Shown here piece by piece: positions 26,166 through 34,850 of a stretch of 64,000 nucleotides of DNA; position 1 is the first letter of the stretch, and each line of letters opens with the position of its first letter. A program made the position numbers and the translations under genes. The notes beneath the pieces are model-generated. The model was not told the DNA's origin. It ran no database searches and was given only the letters and a program-made list of their open reading frames with translations. The stretch comes from Streptomyces endocoffeicus (GTDB lineage Bacteria > Actinomycetota > Actinomycetes > Streptomycetales > Streptomycetaceae): the NCBI RefSeq assembly GCF_016741935.1, contig NZ_JAERRG010000018.1, positions 124,001 to 188,000 of the forward strand. The letters are read 5' to 3'.

Positions 26166-27200
26166 GTGGTGCCACCGACGCCGGCCGCCCCCCACGGGAA
26201 GCGCCCGACCCTCGCGGACGTGGCGGCGCGGGCAGGCGTGTCCACGGCGCTGGTCTCCATCGTGATGCGGGACGCCAAGGGCGCCGGTGCCGCCACCCGT
26301 GAGCGGGTCCTCCAGGCGGCACAGGAGATCGGCTACCGGCCGGACGCCCGCGCCCGGCTGCTGCGCAGCCACCGGTCCCATCTCCTCGGGGTGCAGTTCG
26401 GCCTCCAGCACCCCTTCCACTCCGATCTGCTGGAGGGCGTCTACGCGGTGGCCGAACCCGCCGGGTACCAGATCGCGCTGAGCGCCGTGGCCGCCGGGCG
26501 TGGTGAGCAGCGGGCCACCGACACTCTGCTCGCCGACCGCTGCGAGGCCCTGATCCTGCTCGGCCCGCAGGCCCCGGCCGCGCGGCTGGCCGAACTCGCC
26601 GCACAGCTCCCGGTGGTCTCCGTGGCCCGGCGGCTGCGCGGATCCGCCCCGGGGGTGGAGGTGGTGCGGACCGCCGATGACGAGGGCGCCCGCCAGGCCG
26701 TGGACCACCTGGTGGCCCTCGGCCACCGCGACATCGCCCATATCGACGGTGGCCGGGCACCCGGCGCCGCCGACCGGCGCCGTGGCTATCGCACCGCCAT
26801 GAGCCGCCACGGCCTGGCCGACCGCGTCCGCGTCCTGCCCGGCGGTCTCACCGAGGAGGACGGCGCCGCGGGCGCCCGCGCCCTCCTCGACGCCACTCCC
26901 CGGCCCACGGCCGTCCTCGCCTTCAACGACCGCTCCGCCACCGGCGTCCTGGACACGCTCCTCCGCGCCCGGGTCCCCGTCCCCGACGAGGTCTCCGTCA
27001 TCGGCTTCGACGACAGCCACTTGGCGCGCCTGGCCCATATCAACCTCACCACCGTCGGGCAGGACATCCCCCGCCTCGCCGAACTCGCGGTCGGCCGGGC
27101 CATCGCCCGCCTGGAGGGAGAGCCGATCCCCGACGGGGAGGCCGTGGTCGCCCCCCATCTCGTCATCCGGGGCACCACGGCCGAGCCCGCCTCCGTCTGA
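26166..27200 (+). CDS. LacI family transcriptional regulator
   Basis: 344 aa. HTH and hinge LADVAARAGVSTALVSIVMRDAKGAG ... IGYRPDARARLLRS, then an effector domain (GVQFGLQHPFHSDLLEGVYAVAE, VIGFDDSHLARLAHINLTTV). GTG 26166 is preferred: AGGGAG lies four bases upstream and the family pattern starts soon after; the open frame further up crosses the operators. It is divergent from the dehydrogenase/isomerase genes and very likely acts at the four palindromes. Confidence 0.9.
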   Translation: MVPPTPAAPHGKRPTLADVAARAGVSTALVSIVMRDAKGAGAATRERVLQAAQEIGYRPDARARLLRSHRSHLLGVQFGLQHPFHSDLLEGVYAVAEPAGYQIALSAVAAGRGEQRATDTLLADRCEALILLGPQAPAARLAELAAQLPVVSVARRLRGSAPGVEVVRTADDEGARQAVDHLVALGHRDIAHIDGGRAPGAADRRRGYRTAMSRHGLADRVRVLPGGLTEEDGAAGARALLDATPRPTAVLAFNDRSATGVLDTLLRARVPVPDEVSVIGFDDSHLARLAHINLTTVGQDIPRLAELAVGRAIARLEGEPIPDGEAVVAPHLVIRGTTAEPASV

Positions 27201-27231
27201 GGCGCGAGGACCGGGCCGTTTCACCGTTGCC

Positions 27232-28353
27232 TCAGAAGTCGGGTATATCGGCGGACAGCAGGTGCTCCGCGCCGCCTTCGAGGGCCTTGGCCATCTCGCT
27301 GGAGCGGGGGAGCATGGTCTTCTCGTAGGTGCGGATGGCGTCATCGACGGTGGCCGCGTTCGCGAGAGCGAGGGCGAGCTCGCCGGCGTCGAGCATGGCG
27401 AGGTTGACGCCGACACCGAGCGGAGGCATGAGGTGGGCGGCGTCGCCCAGCAGGGTCACGGTCGGGTTGTGCTCCCAGGTGTGCGGGGCCGGGAGGGCGA
27501 AGAGCGGGCGGTCGACGTAGCGGCCGTCGTTGGTGGTGATCATCTGGCGCATGCGGGGCGACCAGTGGGCGTACTCGTCGAGCAGCAGGGCGCGGATGCC
27601 GTCGGTGTCGTCGGCGGTCAGGCCGCTCATGGTGAGCCAGTCGACCGGGACTCGCCGGATGACGTAGACGCGGATGTGGTCTCCGCTGTTGCGCTGGGCG
27701 AACAGGCCACGGTCGCCGTCGGCCGCACCGGCGCTGCCCGAGCCGACCAGCTCGGCGATGTCGGGGTGCCGGTTCTCGACGTCGGAGAACCATGCCTCCA
27801 GGAAGCTCACTCCGGTGTACTCGGGGACGGCCGAGGACACGGCCGGGCGTACCCGGGAGGAGGCGCCGTCGGCGCCGATGACCAGATCGGTCTCGGTGGT
27901 CGTGCCGTCGGCGAAGGACAGCCGCCGCGGCCCATCGGCGGGCCCGCCGACCCTGTCGAGGGCGCGGCCCCAGTGCACGGTTCCCGGGTGCAGGGAGTCG
28001 AGCAGCAGGTTGCGCAGCTGGCCGCGGTCGATTTCCGGTTTGAACAGGTCACCGGCCTCGGGGACGTGATGGAACGTCAACGTGCCGGCCGGGTCCATCT
28101 GGCGCATTTCCTGCCCTTCGGGGCGGGCCAGCCTGAAGAACTCGTCGAGCAGGCCGGCTTCACGCAGGGCGATCTGGCCATTGTCGGCGTGCAGGTCGAG
28201 GGTGCCGCCCTGGTTGCGCGCGCCGGGGCCCGGGTCACGGTCGTAGACGGTGACCGCTATGCCGCGCCGCTGGAGGATACGGGCGCAGGTCAGTCCGCCG
28301 GGTCCGGCACCGATGATGCTGATGCGGGCGTGGGCAGGTGCTGGGGAGGTCAT
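27232..28353 (-). CDS. TetX-like FAD-dependent monooxygenase
   Basis: 373 aa flavoprotein hydroxylase. FAD/NADPH motifs are GxGxxG (IIGAGPGGLTCARIL), the DG motif (DLVIGADGASSRVR) and GD (VTLLGDAAHLMPPLGVGVNLAM). The RNQGGTLDLHADNGQIALREAGL segment is the pattern of the TetX group, which hydroxylates aromatic drugs such as tetracyclines. Its upstream flank seems decayed, so the partners such enzymes often have (an exporter, a regulator) are missing. The substrate is unknown. Confidence 0.88.
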   Translation of the reverse strand: MTSPAPAHARISIIGAGPGGLTCARILQRRGIAVTVYDRDPGPGARNQGGTLDLHADNGQIALREAGLLDEFFRLARPEGQEMRQMDPAGTLTFHHVPEAGDLFKPEIDRGQLRNLLLDSLHPGTVHWGRALDRVGGPADGPRRLSFADGTTTETDLVIGADGASSRVRPAVSSAVPEYTGVSFLEAWFSDVENRHPDIAELVGSGSAGAADGDRGLFAQRNSGDHIRVYVIRRVPVDWLTMSGLTADDTDGIRALLLDEYAHWSPRMRQMITTNDGRYVDRPLFALPAPHTWEHNPTVTLLGDAAHLMPPLGVGVNLAMLDAGELALALANAATVDDAIRTYEKTMLPRSSEMAKALEGGAEHLLSADIPDF

Positions 28354-28717
28354 GGCGGTTCCATTCTTCGGCGAAGAGGGGCACGGGGCGAGCAGGGCCG
28401 GTCGTTCCGGCGTCGGCCTCAGCCTCGGACACGCCTCGCACCGCCTTCTTGATGAACAGGACGGCGACCAGCGATGCGGTGCGGACGATGACCATGCCGA
28501 GGAAGAGGTGTCGCTCGGGTACTCGCAGACCCCAGAAAAGCAGACCCGGTAGAAAAGTGCAACGAGTCAACTTAGTCATCGATGCAACTATCGGATACGC
28601 TCAAGCCATGACCGGCGCCATCGCCGACAGGCTGGCAACCGCCGAGCGCCCGGGACGCCGCGGCGACACGGCGATAGAGTGCCCGGGAATGTCCCTCGAT
28701 CACTGGAGAGAGCGCGG
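28354..28717 (-). pseudogene. gene-poor stretch with a possible membrane-protein remnant
   Basis: No good gene fills these 364 bases. On the minus strand 28579-28340 an open frame has a short hydrophobic part (FLGMVIVRTASLVAVLFIKKAVRG) with a polar tail, like the end of an MFS drug transporter, running into the monooxygenase start. A CATCGATG palindrome with TGCAAC repeats lies near 28557-28595. I read it as promoter plus remains of a lost exporter or regulator, with low certainty. Confidence 0.3.
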
Positions 28718-30802
28718 TTGAGCGACACAGTAGTGATCTTGACCGCACTGGGCCTGGAGTATGAGGCGGTGCGGGCGTACCTCAGGAATCGGGACTTCGT
28801 CCGCCATGAGACCGGCACCGTCTTCGAAGTGGGCACGCTCGCCGGGACCGCGTGGCGGACGGCGCTGGCGGAGGTCGGAGAGGGCAATGACTCGGCCGCC
28901 GTCGTCACCGAGCAGGCCCGCCAGCTCTTCTCGCCCAGAGCGCTCCTGTTCGTGGGAGTCGCGGGCGCGCTCAAAGACGACCTGGCACTCGGTGATGTCG
29001 TCGTCGCCACTCGGGTGCATTCCGTTCACGGCGGCAAAGACGCCCCCGAAGGATTCCTGGCCCGTCCGGAGGGCTGGGCCGGTTCACATGAGCTGGTGCA
29101 GTCGGCCCGGCACGCACTGCGTGGCCAGTCATGGCACCCGGAGCCGACACCGGGTGACACCGACGGGCAGCGCCACCCACGCGTGCACTTCAAGCCCATC
29201 GCGGCCGGTGACGTCGTGCTCAACTCCGCCACCTCCGTACTACGCCGGCAGCTGCGGACGCACTACAACGACGCCGTGGCCATTGAGATGGAGAGCGCCG
29301 GAATGGCGCATGCCGCCCAGATCGGCCATGTCGAGGCCCTGACCGTCCGGGGCATCAGCGACATGGCCGATGGCAATAAATACGCGGAGGCCGACACCGA
29401 GCACCAGCCTCGCGCCGCCGCCCACGCCGCGGCGGCCGCGGTCGCCGTGATACGTCATCTGCCACCGCCCCAAGCGCCGTCCGCCCCACTCAGCCGGGCA
29501 GCGCTTCCCTCCTCGGACCGCGATGGCCTTCCCAGCACCCCCCGGCGCGGAACGCCATTGTCGCTCCGGCACCTGTTGTCATGCTTCGCGGACGCACCGC
29601 TGCCGCTGTATGTGCTCTCCCCCGCGGCGATCTCGGCAGTCGGCATACCCGAGCTCTCCGCTGACCGGGTGGCGGACGAGATAAGTGAGTTCACCGTCGA
29701 GCCCGTCACGGCATCCGGGGAACCCGGCGAACCCATGGTGCCCTGCATCAGGGCGGGCGCCGCAACGCCGATGGACGCCGCATGCGAAACGCCCGATGAA
29801 CGTGCCCGCCTGTGCACATATGCGGGCGCGCTTCTGGATCACGCCGTGGCGGCACCCCCGGACGACTCCGGCCTGCCCCTCCTGACCCCGCACGTACTGG
29901 CCCTGCTGTGGCGCCGCGACGGCGATCCGGCACGGTCCATCGCGGCCGCGCGCCGAGTGCGGGACGCGTACCTGGCGCGCGGCCGCCACGAAGACGGGCT
30001 GCCCCTCGCCGTCCAGCTGGTGATGAGCGGCCAGGGTGACCTCAAGGACGACCTCGCTCTCGGCCAACTCCACAGCGGGCGGGGGGACTTCGGCGAAGCC
30101 GAAGTCGTGCTCCGCCGGGTCCTCGCCAAGGCGGAGAAGGACGCCGCCGAACACGGGCTGTCGCTGGCCGGGCGAACCGGGCCCAGCATGAGGGACGTGC
30201 TCACCAACGACGCCGAAGGCCCGTTCACCCGAGATCTCTCCCAGACCCAATGCGACGTGCTTGGTTTCGCCGCCAGAGTTCAGCACGCCCTGGGCAACGC
30301 GCTCTACGGCCTGCGGCGGTACCCCGAGAGCGAGAGGCTGCTGCAAGCCGCCGTAGGGCTGCTCTGGAGAACCCAGGGGGCGGAGCATCCGGGACGCATG
30401 CTCGCCCAGATGCACCGAGCCCAAGCGGTCGCGCGGCAACATCGATGGGAAGAGGCACTGGGTCTGGTGCACGATGTGATCCCCTGCGCCGCGCGGCTTC
30501 GGCTCGACCAGGACAGCCCGGAGGCGGACGCGCTGATCCGCCTGGCGCATGCCGAGGTGACGGCCGAGATCGTCGCCTCTCGCCAGCGCGGCGACGTGCA
30601 GCGCACACGGGGCGTCGGGATGTTTCCGGCCCCGGTGGTGAAGTGGCTGGAGCGCACGGTCACCCCCACTCGACCGGACAGACTCACCTGGGCCGACGTG
30701 CGAAGTCTCCGCGACGACGCCATCCGAGCCTGTGAGCGCGCCTTCGGCGGCGCCCATCCGCGGACAGCCGAGGCCAGGGCGGTGGTCAGCCGAGCTTCTT
30801 GA
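28718..30802 (+). CDS. nucleoside phosphorylase/nucleosidase-domain protein with TPR-like C-terminus
   Basis: 694 aa. The first 250 or so residues are a PNP/MTAN-type nucleosidase: VVILTALGLEYEAVRAYL, LLFVGVAGALKDDLALGDVVVATRVHS, AIEMESAGMAHAAQIG with the purine-binding Met-Glu pair, and GISDMADGNK with the catalytic Asp. A linker and a helical region with TPR-like repeats follow (LGNALYGLRRYPESERLLQAAVGLLWRTQG). TTG 28718 is chosen for its GGAGAG site and the family start. Such fusions occur in actinobacterial conflict and signalling proteins; no partner gene is adjacent. Confidence 0.8.
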   Translation: MSDTVVILTALGLEYEAVRAYLRNRDFVRHETGTVFEVGTLAGTAWRTALAEVGEGNDSAAVVTEQARQLFSPRALLFVGVAGALKDDLALGDVVVATRVHSVHGGKDAPEGFLARPEGWAGSHELVQSARHALRGQSWHPEPTPGDTDGQRHPRVHFKPIAAGDVVLNSATSVLRRQLRTHYNDAVAIEMESAGMAHAAQIGHVEALTVRGISDMADGNKYAEADTEHQPRAAAHAAAAAVAVIRHLPPPQAPSAPLSRAALPSSDRDGLPSTPRRGTPLSLRHLLSCFADAPLPLYVLSPAAISAVGIPELSADRVADEISEFTVEPVTASGEPGEPMVPCIRAGAATPMDAACETPDERARLCTYAGALLDHAVAAPPDDSGLPLLTPHVLALLWRRDGDPARSIAAARRVRDAYLARGRHEDGLPLAVQLVMSGQGDLKDDLALGQLHSGRGDFGEAEVVLRRVLAKAEKDAAEHGLSLAGRTGPSMRDVLTNDAEGPFTRDLSQTQCDVLGFAARVQHALGNALYGLRRYPESERLLQAAVGLLWRTQGAEHPGRMLAQMHRAQAVARQHRWEEALGLVHDVIPCAARLRLDQDSPEADALIRLAHAEVTAEIVASRQRGDVQRTRGVGMFPAPVVKWLERTVTPTRPDRLTWADVRSLRDDAIRACERAFGGAHPRTAEARAVVSRAS

Positions 30803-31481
30803 GCAGTTCTTCGGCGAGCGGGCCGGAGGAGGCCGGGTTCTGGCCGGTGATGACATTGCGGTCGACTTCCACATGCGGGGCGAAGGGGTCGCCGACCCGC
30901 ACCGTCAGGCCCGCCTCGGTCAGCCGGTCCTGCAGCAGCCACTTGGCCTTGTCGGCGTTCCCGGCCAGCTTCTCCTCCTCATTGGTGAAGGCGGTGATCC
31001 GGTAGCCCGCGTACGCGTGGGTGCCGTCCTCCGTGACCGCCGCCAACAGCGCCGCCGGGCCGTGGCAGACCACGCTCACCGGCATGCCGCCGCGCACCGC
31101 GAGGGTGAGGATCCTGCCCGAGTCCGCGTCGCCCGCGAGGTCCTCCATGGGGCCGTGGCCACCGGGCACATGGACGGCGTCGTATTCGTCCAGCGTTACG
31201 TCGCTCAGCGCGATGGGGGCGCGGAACTCCGCCGCGGTCTCGGTGACGCTCCTGACCCTGGCGGCGTTCTCCGGGCCGCCGTTGGCCTCGGGGCTGAGGC
31301 TGGCGGAGTCCACGGGCGGGACGACGCCGCCGGGGGTGGCCACGGTGATCTCGTGGCCCGCGGCCTTGAACGCCTCATAGGGGACCACGGCCTCGTCGGC
31401 CCAGTAGCCGGTGGGGTGCTTCGTGCCGTCGGCCAGTGTCCACTGGTCGGCACCGGTCATCACAAACAGGATCTTCGCCAT
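30786..31481 (-). CDS. DJ-1/PfpI (Hsp31-like) family protein
   Basis: 231 aa class I glutamine-amidotransferase-like fold. The nucleophile elbow is VSVVCHGPAALL with Cys; DAVHVPGGHGPMEDL holds the upstream part, and VEVDRNVITGQNPASS is typical of the Hsp31/glyoxalase III group. Members are chaperones, deglycases or glyoxalases. ATG 31481 has GAGGAG upstream; a nearer GTG would sit in that site. Its end overlaps the nucleosidase-TPR gene by 17 bases, convergently. It is divergent from a LysR gene. Confidence 0.9.
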   Translation of the reverse strand: MAKILFVMTGADQWTLADGTKHPTGYWADEAVVPYEAFKAAGHEITVATPGGVVPPVDSASLSPEANGGPENAARVRSVTETAAEFRAPIALSDVTLDEYDAVHVPGGHGPMEDLAGDADSGRILTLAVRGGMPVSVVCHGPAALLAAVTEDGTHAYAGYRITAFTNEEEKLAGNADKAKWLLQDRLTEAGLTVRVGDPFAPHVEVDRNVITGQNPASSGPLAEELLKKLG

Positions 31482-31601
31482 GCTCACTCCTCGACGCGAT
31501 CACGTGCGGTGCGTGTGATCGCTGGATTCTCCTGGGGCGTCGTCGCCGCCCCGATGTGGCGCCGCCGTCCTGGCGGCGTGCTCGAAGGTAGATCCACTGG
31601 G

Positions 31602-31650
31602 CATCGGAACGCCAATAGATCAGTCGATCGAAGGCATCGGGTTTCCGATG
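31602..31650. promoter_or_regulatory. inverted repeat in the PfpI-LysR intergenic region
   Basis: CATCGGAA (31602-31609) and TTCCGATG (31643-31650) form an 8-bp inverted repeat with 33 bases between. It lies between divergent genes, where LysR proteins usually bind. It also speaks against ATG 31648 as the LysR start. Confidence 0.45.
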
Positions 31651-31686
31651 GAGGGAAGCGCCGGGCACCGCTCTATGCTGGGCCGC

Positions 31687-32640
31687 ATGGCGGACGGAAC
31701 ACACCAGGACGGCGACATCGTCATCGGCGGGGCGCCCCCGCAACATGCCGATCTGAATCTGCTGCGCACCTTCCTGGCCGTCTACCGCTCCGGCTCGTTC
31801 ACCGCTGCGGCGCCGCTGCTCGGACTCTCCCAGCCGACCGTCACCGCCCAGATCCGCGCCCTGGAGCAGCAGACCGGACGCGCGTTGTTCACCCGGCTCC
31901 CGCGCGGTGCGGAGCCCACCCACCTCGCCCATGACCTGGCCGGACACATCGCCGGGCCACTCGACGCCCTCGCCTCCCTCGGCGGCCGGAACACCGTACT
32001 CACCGACCGCACCACCCCCGTCCACCTGGCCGGGCCCGCCGAGTTGCTGTGCGCCCGCGCCCTGCCCGCACTCGCCCCGCTGGTGGCCGAGGGGGTGCGG
32101 TTGCGGATCACGATGGGGCTGACCGATCCGCTGCTGGAGGCGCTGCGCGCGGGACACCACGACCTCGTGATCGCCACCAGACGCCCCGGCGGCCGCACCC
32201 TGGCCTCGCTCCCGCTGGCGGACGAGGACTATGTGCTGGTCGCCTCGCCCGGCTGGGCCCGGCGCATCGGGGAGCGGCCGGCGGCCGACGGGCCGTGTGC
32301 GGCCGTTCGTGACGTACCGCTGATCACCTACGCGGAGGACCTCCCCATCGCCCGCCGGTACTGGCGCAATGTCTTCGGCAAGCGGCTCACCGCCCAGGCC
32401 GCGGTGACCGTGCCGGATCTGCGCGGGGCCGTGTCGGCCGTCACCGCGGGCGCCGGTTACAGCGTGCTCCCCCGTTATCTGTGCCAGGACGAACTCACCT
32501 CCGGCGGACTCGTCCTGCTCCATGAGCCCGAAGAGCCACCGCTCAACACGCTCTTCCTCGTACAGCGGCCGGGCGCCGACGCCAACCCGGACGTCGCCCG
32601 GGTCCGGGAGCGGCTTCAGCGCGCCGCCCGCACCTGGTAG
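31687..32640 (+). CDS. LysR family transcriptional regulator
   Basis: 317 aa. Winged HTH at the N-terminus (LNLLRTFLAVYRSGSFTAAAPLLGLSQPTVTAQIRALEQQTGRALFTRLPRG) and a substrate-binding domain (VHLAGPAELLCARALPALAPLVAEGVRLRI, DLVIATRRPGGRTLASLPLADEDYVLVASPGW). ATG 31687 is the more likely start since ATG 31648 lies in the inverted repeat, but neither has a strong ribosome site. It probably controls the divergent PfpI gene and itself. Confidence 0.88.
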   Translation: MADGTHQDGDIVIGGAPPQHADLNLLRTFLAVYRSGSFTAAAPLLGLSQPTVTAQIRALEQQTGRALFTRLPRGAEPTHLAHDLAGHIAGPLDALASLGGRNTVLTDRTTPVHLAGPAELLCARALPALAPLVAEGVRLRITMGLTDPLLEALRAGHHDLVIATRRPGGRTLASLPLADEDYVLVASPGWARRIGERPAADGPCAAVRDVPLITYAEDLPIARRYWRNVFGKRLTAQAAVTVPDLRGAVSAVTAGAGYSVLPRYLCQDELTSGGLVLLHEPEEPPLNTLFLVQRPGADANPDVARVRERLQRAARTW

Positions 32641-32672
32641 CGCGCATACGCCGGGGACACCCATCGGGCGGT

Positions 32673-33389
32673 TCAGCGTCCGCCGTTCGGCGAGGACTCG
32701 TCCACCATGCCGTGCTCCCAGGCCCAGGCCGCGATCTCGACGCGGTTGCGGGCGGCCAGCTTGCGCTGGACGTTGCCGAGGTGGGTCTTGACGGTGGACA
32801 GGGTGACATGGAGATCCGCGGCCACCTCCTCATTGGTACGGCCACGGGCGACCCGCCGGACCACCTCGACCTCGCGCTGGGTCAGCGGCTCGATCAGATC
32901 GTCGGGCCCGCTCCTCCCCCGGCGGGCCGGACGGACCTCGGAGGGGGCCGGCCGGTCGCGGTGGGGTGCCATGTGCGCGAGCAGGCGGACGGTCACCGAC
33001 GGGGAGATCAGCGAGTTGCCCGACGCCGCGGCCCGTACCGCCTCGGTGAGCAGACCGGGTGCGCCGTCCTTGAGCAGAAAGCCGCACGCGCCGTTGCGCA
33101 GCGCCCGGTAGACGTATTCGTCGAGGTCGAAGGTGGTGGCGATGAGGACGTTGAGAGGATCCGGCACATCGGGCCCGGCGAGGAGCCGAGTGGCTTCCAG
33201 GCCGTCCAGCTCGGGCATGCGGATGTCGAGGAGGCACACATCGGGCCGCAGGCGGCGCGCCTGCTCCACCGCCTCCGCGCCGTTCGCCGCCTGGGCGACG
33301 ACCCGCATGTCCGGCTGGGAGTCGAGAATCATGCGGAAGGCTGCACGGACCATCTCCTGGTCGTCGGCGATGAGTACCTGGATCGTCAT
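32673..33389 (-). CDS. NarL/LuxR-type response regulator
   Basis: 238 aa. Receiver domain with DD near residue 9-10, phospho-acceptor D55 (VCLLDIRMPELDG) and Lys in FLLKDGAPG; then a LuxR HTH (LTQREVEVVRRVARGRTNEEVAADLHVTLSTVKTHLGNVQRKL). It starts at the very end of the kinase gene and forms a pair with it. The exact start is open: ATG 33389 or ATG 33398, which overlaps the kinase stop. Confidence 0.93.
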   Translation of the reverse strand: MTIQVLIADDQEMVRAAFRMILDSQPDMRVVAQAANGAEAVEQARRLRPDVCLLDIRMPELDGLEATRLLAGPDVPDPLNVLIATTFDLDEYVYRALRNGACGFLLKDGAPGLLTEAVRAAASGNSLISPSVTVRLLAHMAPHRDRPAPSEVRPARRGRSGPDDLIEPLTQREVEVVRRVARGRTNEEVAADLHVTLSTVKTHLGNVQRKLAARNRVEIAAWAWEHGMVDESSPNGGR

Positions 33390-33390
33390 G

Positions 33391-34641
33391 TCACGCATGA
33401 TCGCAGGCGATCGTCTCCTCCGTGGCCGTCTTGTCCAGCGGCAGGACCGCCAGGACGTGCCAGCCGCCGCCGTCCCGTGGCCCTGATGTGAGATGCCCGT
33501 TGACCTCCTCGGCCCGCTCGGCGAGCCCCACCAGACCGTAGCCGCTCCCCTCGACCGACCGCTCGGCGGCGGACGAGGCGCCACCCTGCCCGTCGTCGGC
33601 GACCGACACCTCCAGCCGCTCCGGATCGCCGGGCCGCACACCGATCCGCACCTCCACCCGGCCGGCCCCGGTGGCGTGTTTGCGGACGTTGGTCAGGGAC
33701 TCCTGCACCACGCGGTGGACCGTGGTGGCGATGCCGGGCGGCAACGGGCGGTCGGCGAGTTCCGGGTCGAGGATCAGTTCGGCGGCCGGCCCCACCGCGG
33801 AGAACTCCTCGGTGAGGGCACGCAGATCACGCAGCCCGCGCAGCCTGTGCGGACCCGCCGGATCGCCCGTGGGCCGGGTCGTGGCGGAGGCGGTGGCGTG
33901 GTCCCGCAGGCTGGTGACCATGGCCCGCATCGAACCGAGCGCCTGGGATCCGGCCCGCTCGATCTGGGCGAGCATCCGGTCCAGGTCCTCCGGGGACTGG
34001 GTGTGTCCGGCCGCGGCGGTGAAGCGCGCGGCTTTGGTCTGCGCGACGATCGCGGTGACGTGGTGGGCCACGAAGTCGTGCAACTCCCGGGCGTGCTCAA
34101 GTCGTTGGGCCTGCCGGATGGTCTCGCGCTCCCGCTCCCGCAGTGTGTCGTACAGACGCAGACACAGCCCCACCGCCACCATGAACGGCACAACGCAGAC
34201 CGCGATGACGGCGATCAGGTTCTTGAGGACGTCGTCCCACAGCTCGATCCGCAGCGGAAGGACCACGGCGGCGAGGGAGGACGCCGCGACCAGCCCGACC
34301 GCAGGCAGCGGCGGACAGCGCCGCACGGCGCGGGTGCTGAGCAGCAGCAGCGCGCCCAGTTCCACCATGCCCGGGGTGTTCGGGGGACGCGCGGACAACT
34401 GCGCCTCCGTCGCGGTCAGCACGCACGAGACGGCCGCCGCGCCGAGGGCGTAGCGCGCGAAGAGGCGTTCCGGCACGGCGAGCGCGGCCAGGCACAGCAC
34501 TCCGGACACCATCGTCGCCGCGGCCATCGCCGGACGCGGCGCGTTCAGCCCCTCCAGGACCACGAGGACGACCAGAGCGATGCCCACCAGGCCCTGCCGG
34601 AGGTGCCGGAAGCGGAAACGGGACCGGAACTCGGAGATCAT
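33391..34641 (-). CDS. sensor histidine kinase, HisKA_3 type
   Basis: 416 aa membrane sensor. About five or six hydrophobic segments fill the first 160 residues, then a dimerisation domain with H188 (ARELHDFVAHHVTAIVAQTKAARF) and an ATPase domain (VVQESLTNVRKHATGAGRVEV, DDGQGG, GSGYGLVGLAERAEEVNGHL). It has no large extracellular sensor, so it probably senses a membrane signal. It is the partner of the response regulator and is divergent from the FtsX-type permease. Confidence 0.93.
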   Translation of the reverse strand: MISEFRSRFRFRHLRQGLVGIALVVLVVLEGLNAPRPAMAAATMVSGVLCLAALAVPERLFARYALGAAAVSCVLTATEAQLSARPPNTPGMVELGALLLLSTRAVRRCPPLPAVGLVAASSLAAVVLPLRIELWDDVLKNLIAVIAVCVVPFMVAVGLCLRLYDTLRERERETIRQAQRLEHARELHDFVAHHVTAIVAQTKAARFTAAAGHTQSPEDLDRMLAQIERAGSQALGSMRAMVTSLRDHATASATTRPTGDPAGPHRLRGLRDLRALTEEFSAVGPAAELILDPELADRPLPPGIATTVHRVVQESLTNVRKHATGAGRVEVRIGVRPGDPERLEVSVADDGQGGASSAAERSVEGSGYGLVGLAERAEEVNGHLTSGPRDGGGWHVLAVLPLDKTATEETIACDHA

Positions 34642-34850
34642 GGCAGGTCACGCTACGGTCCGGCCGCCGTCGCCACATCAGACTTTCGGCCGAGGAAACC
34701 GGGGAAGCAGCGGGGGCCGCTTCGGCATTCCGGTGGATCCGCCGCGCCACGTCCGCACGAAGGATGGCATCCGGGGCGACCGGAGAGCGCTCAAGCCTGA
34801 TGCGCCACGCCCCTGCCCCCCTTGCCCGCCAACCCTTCCGAAGGCCGTCG

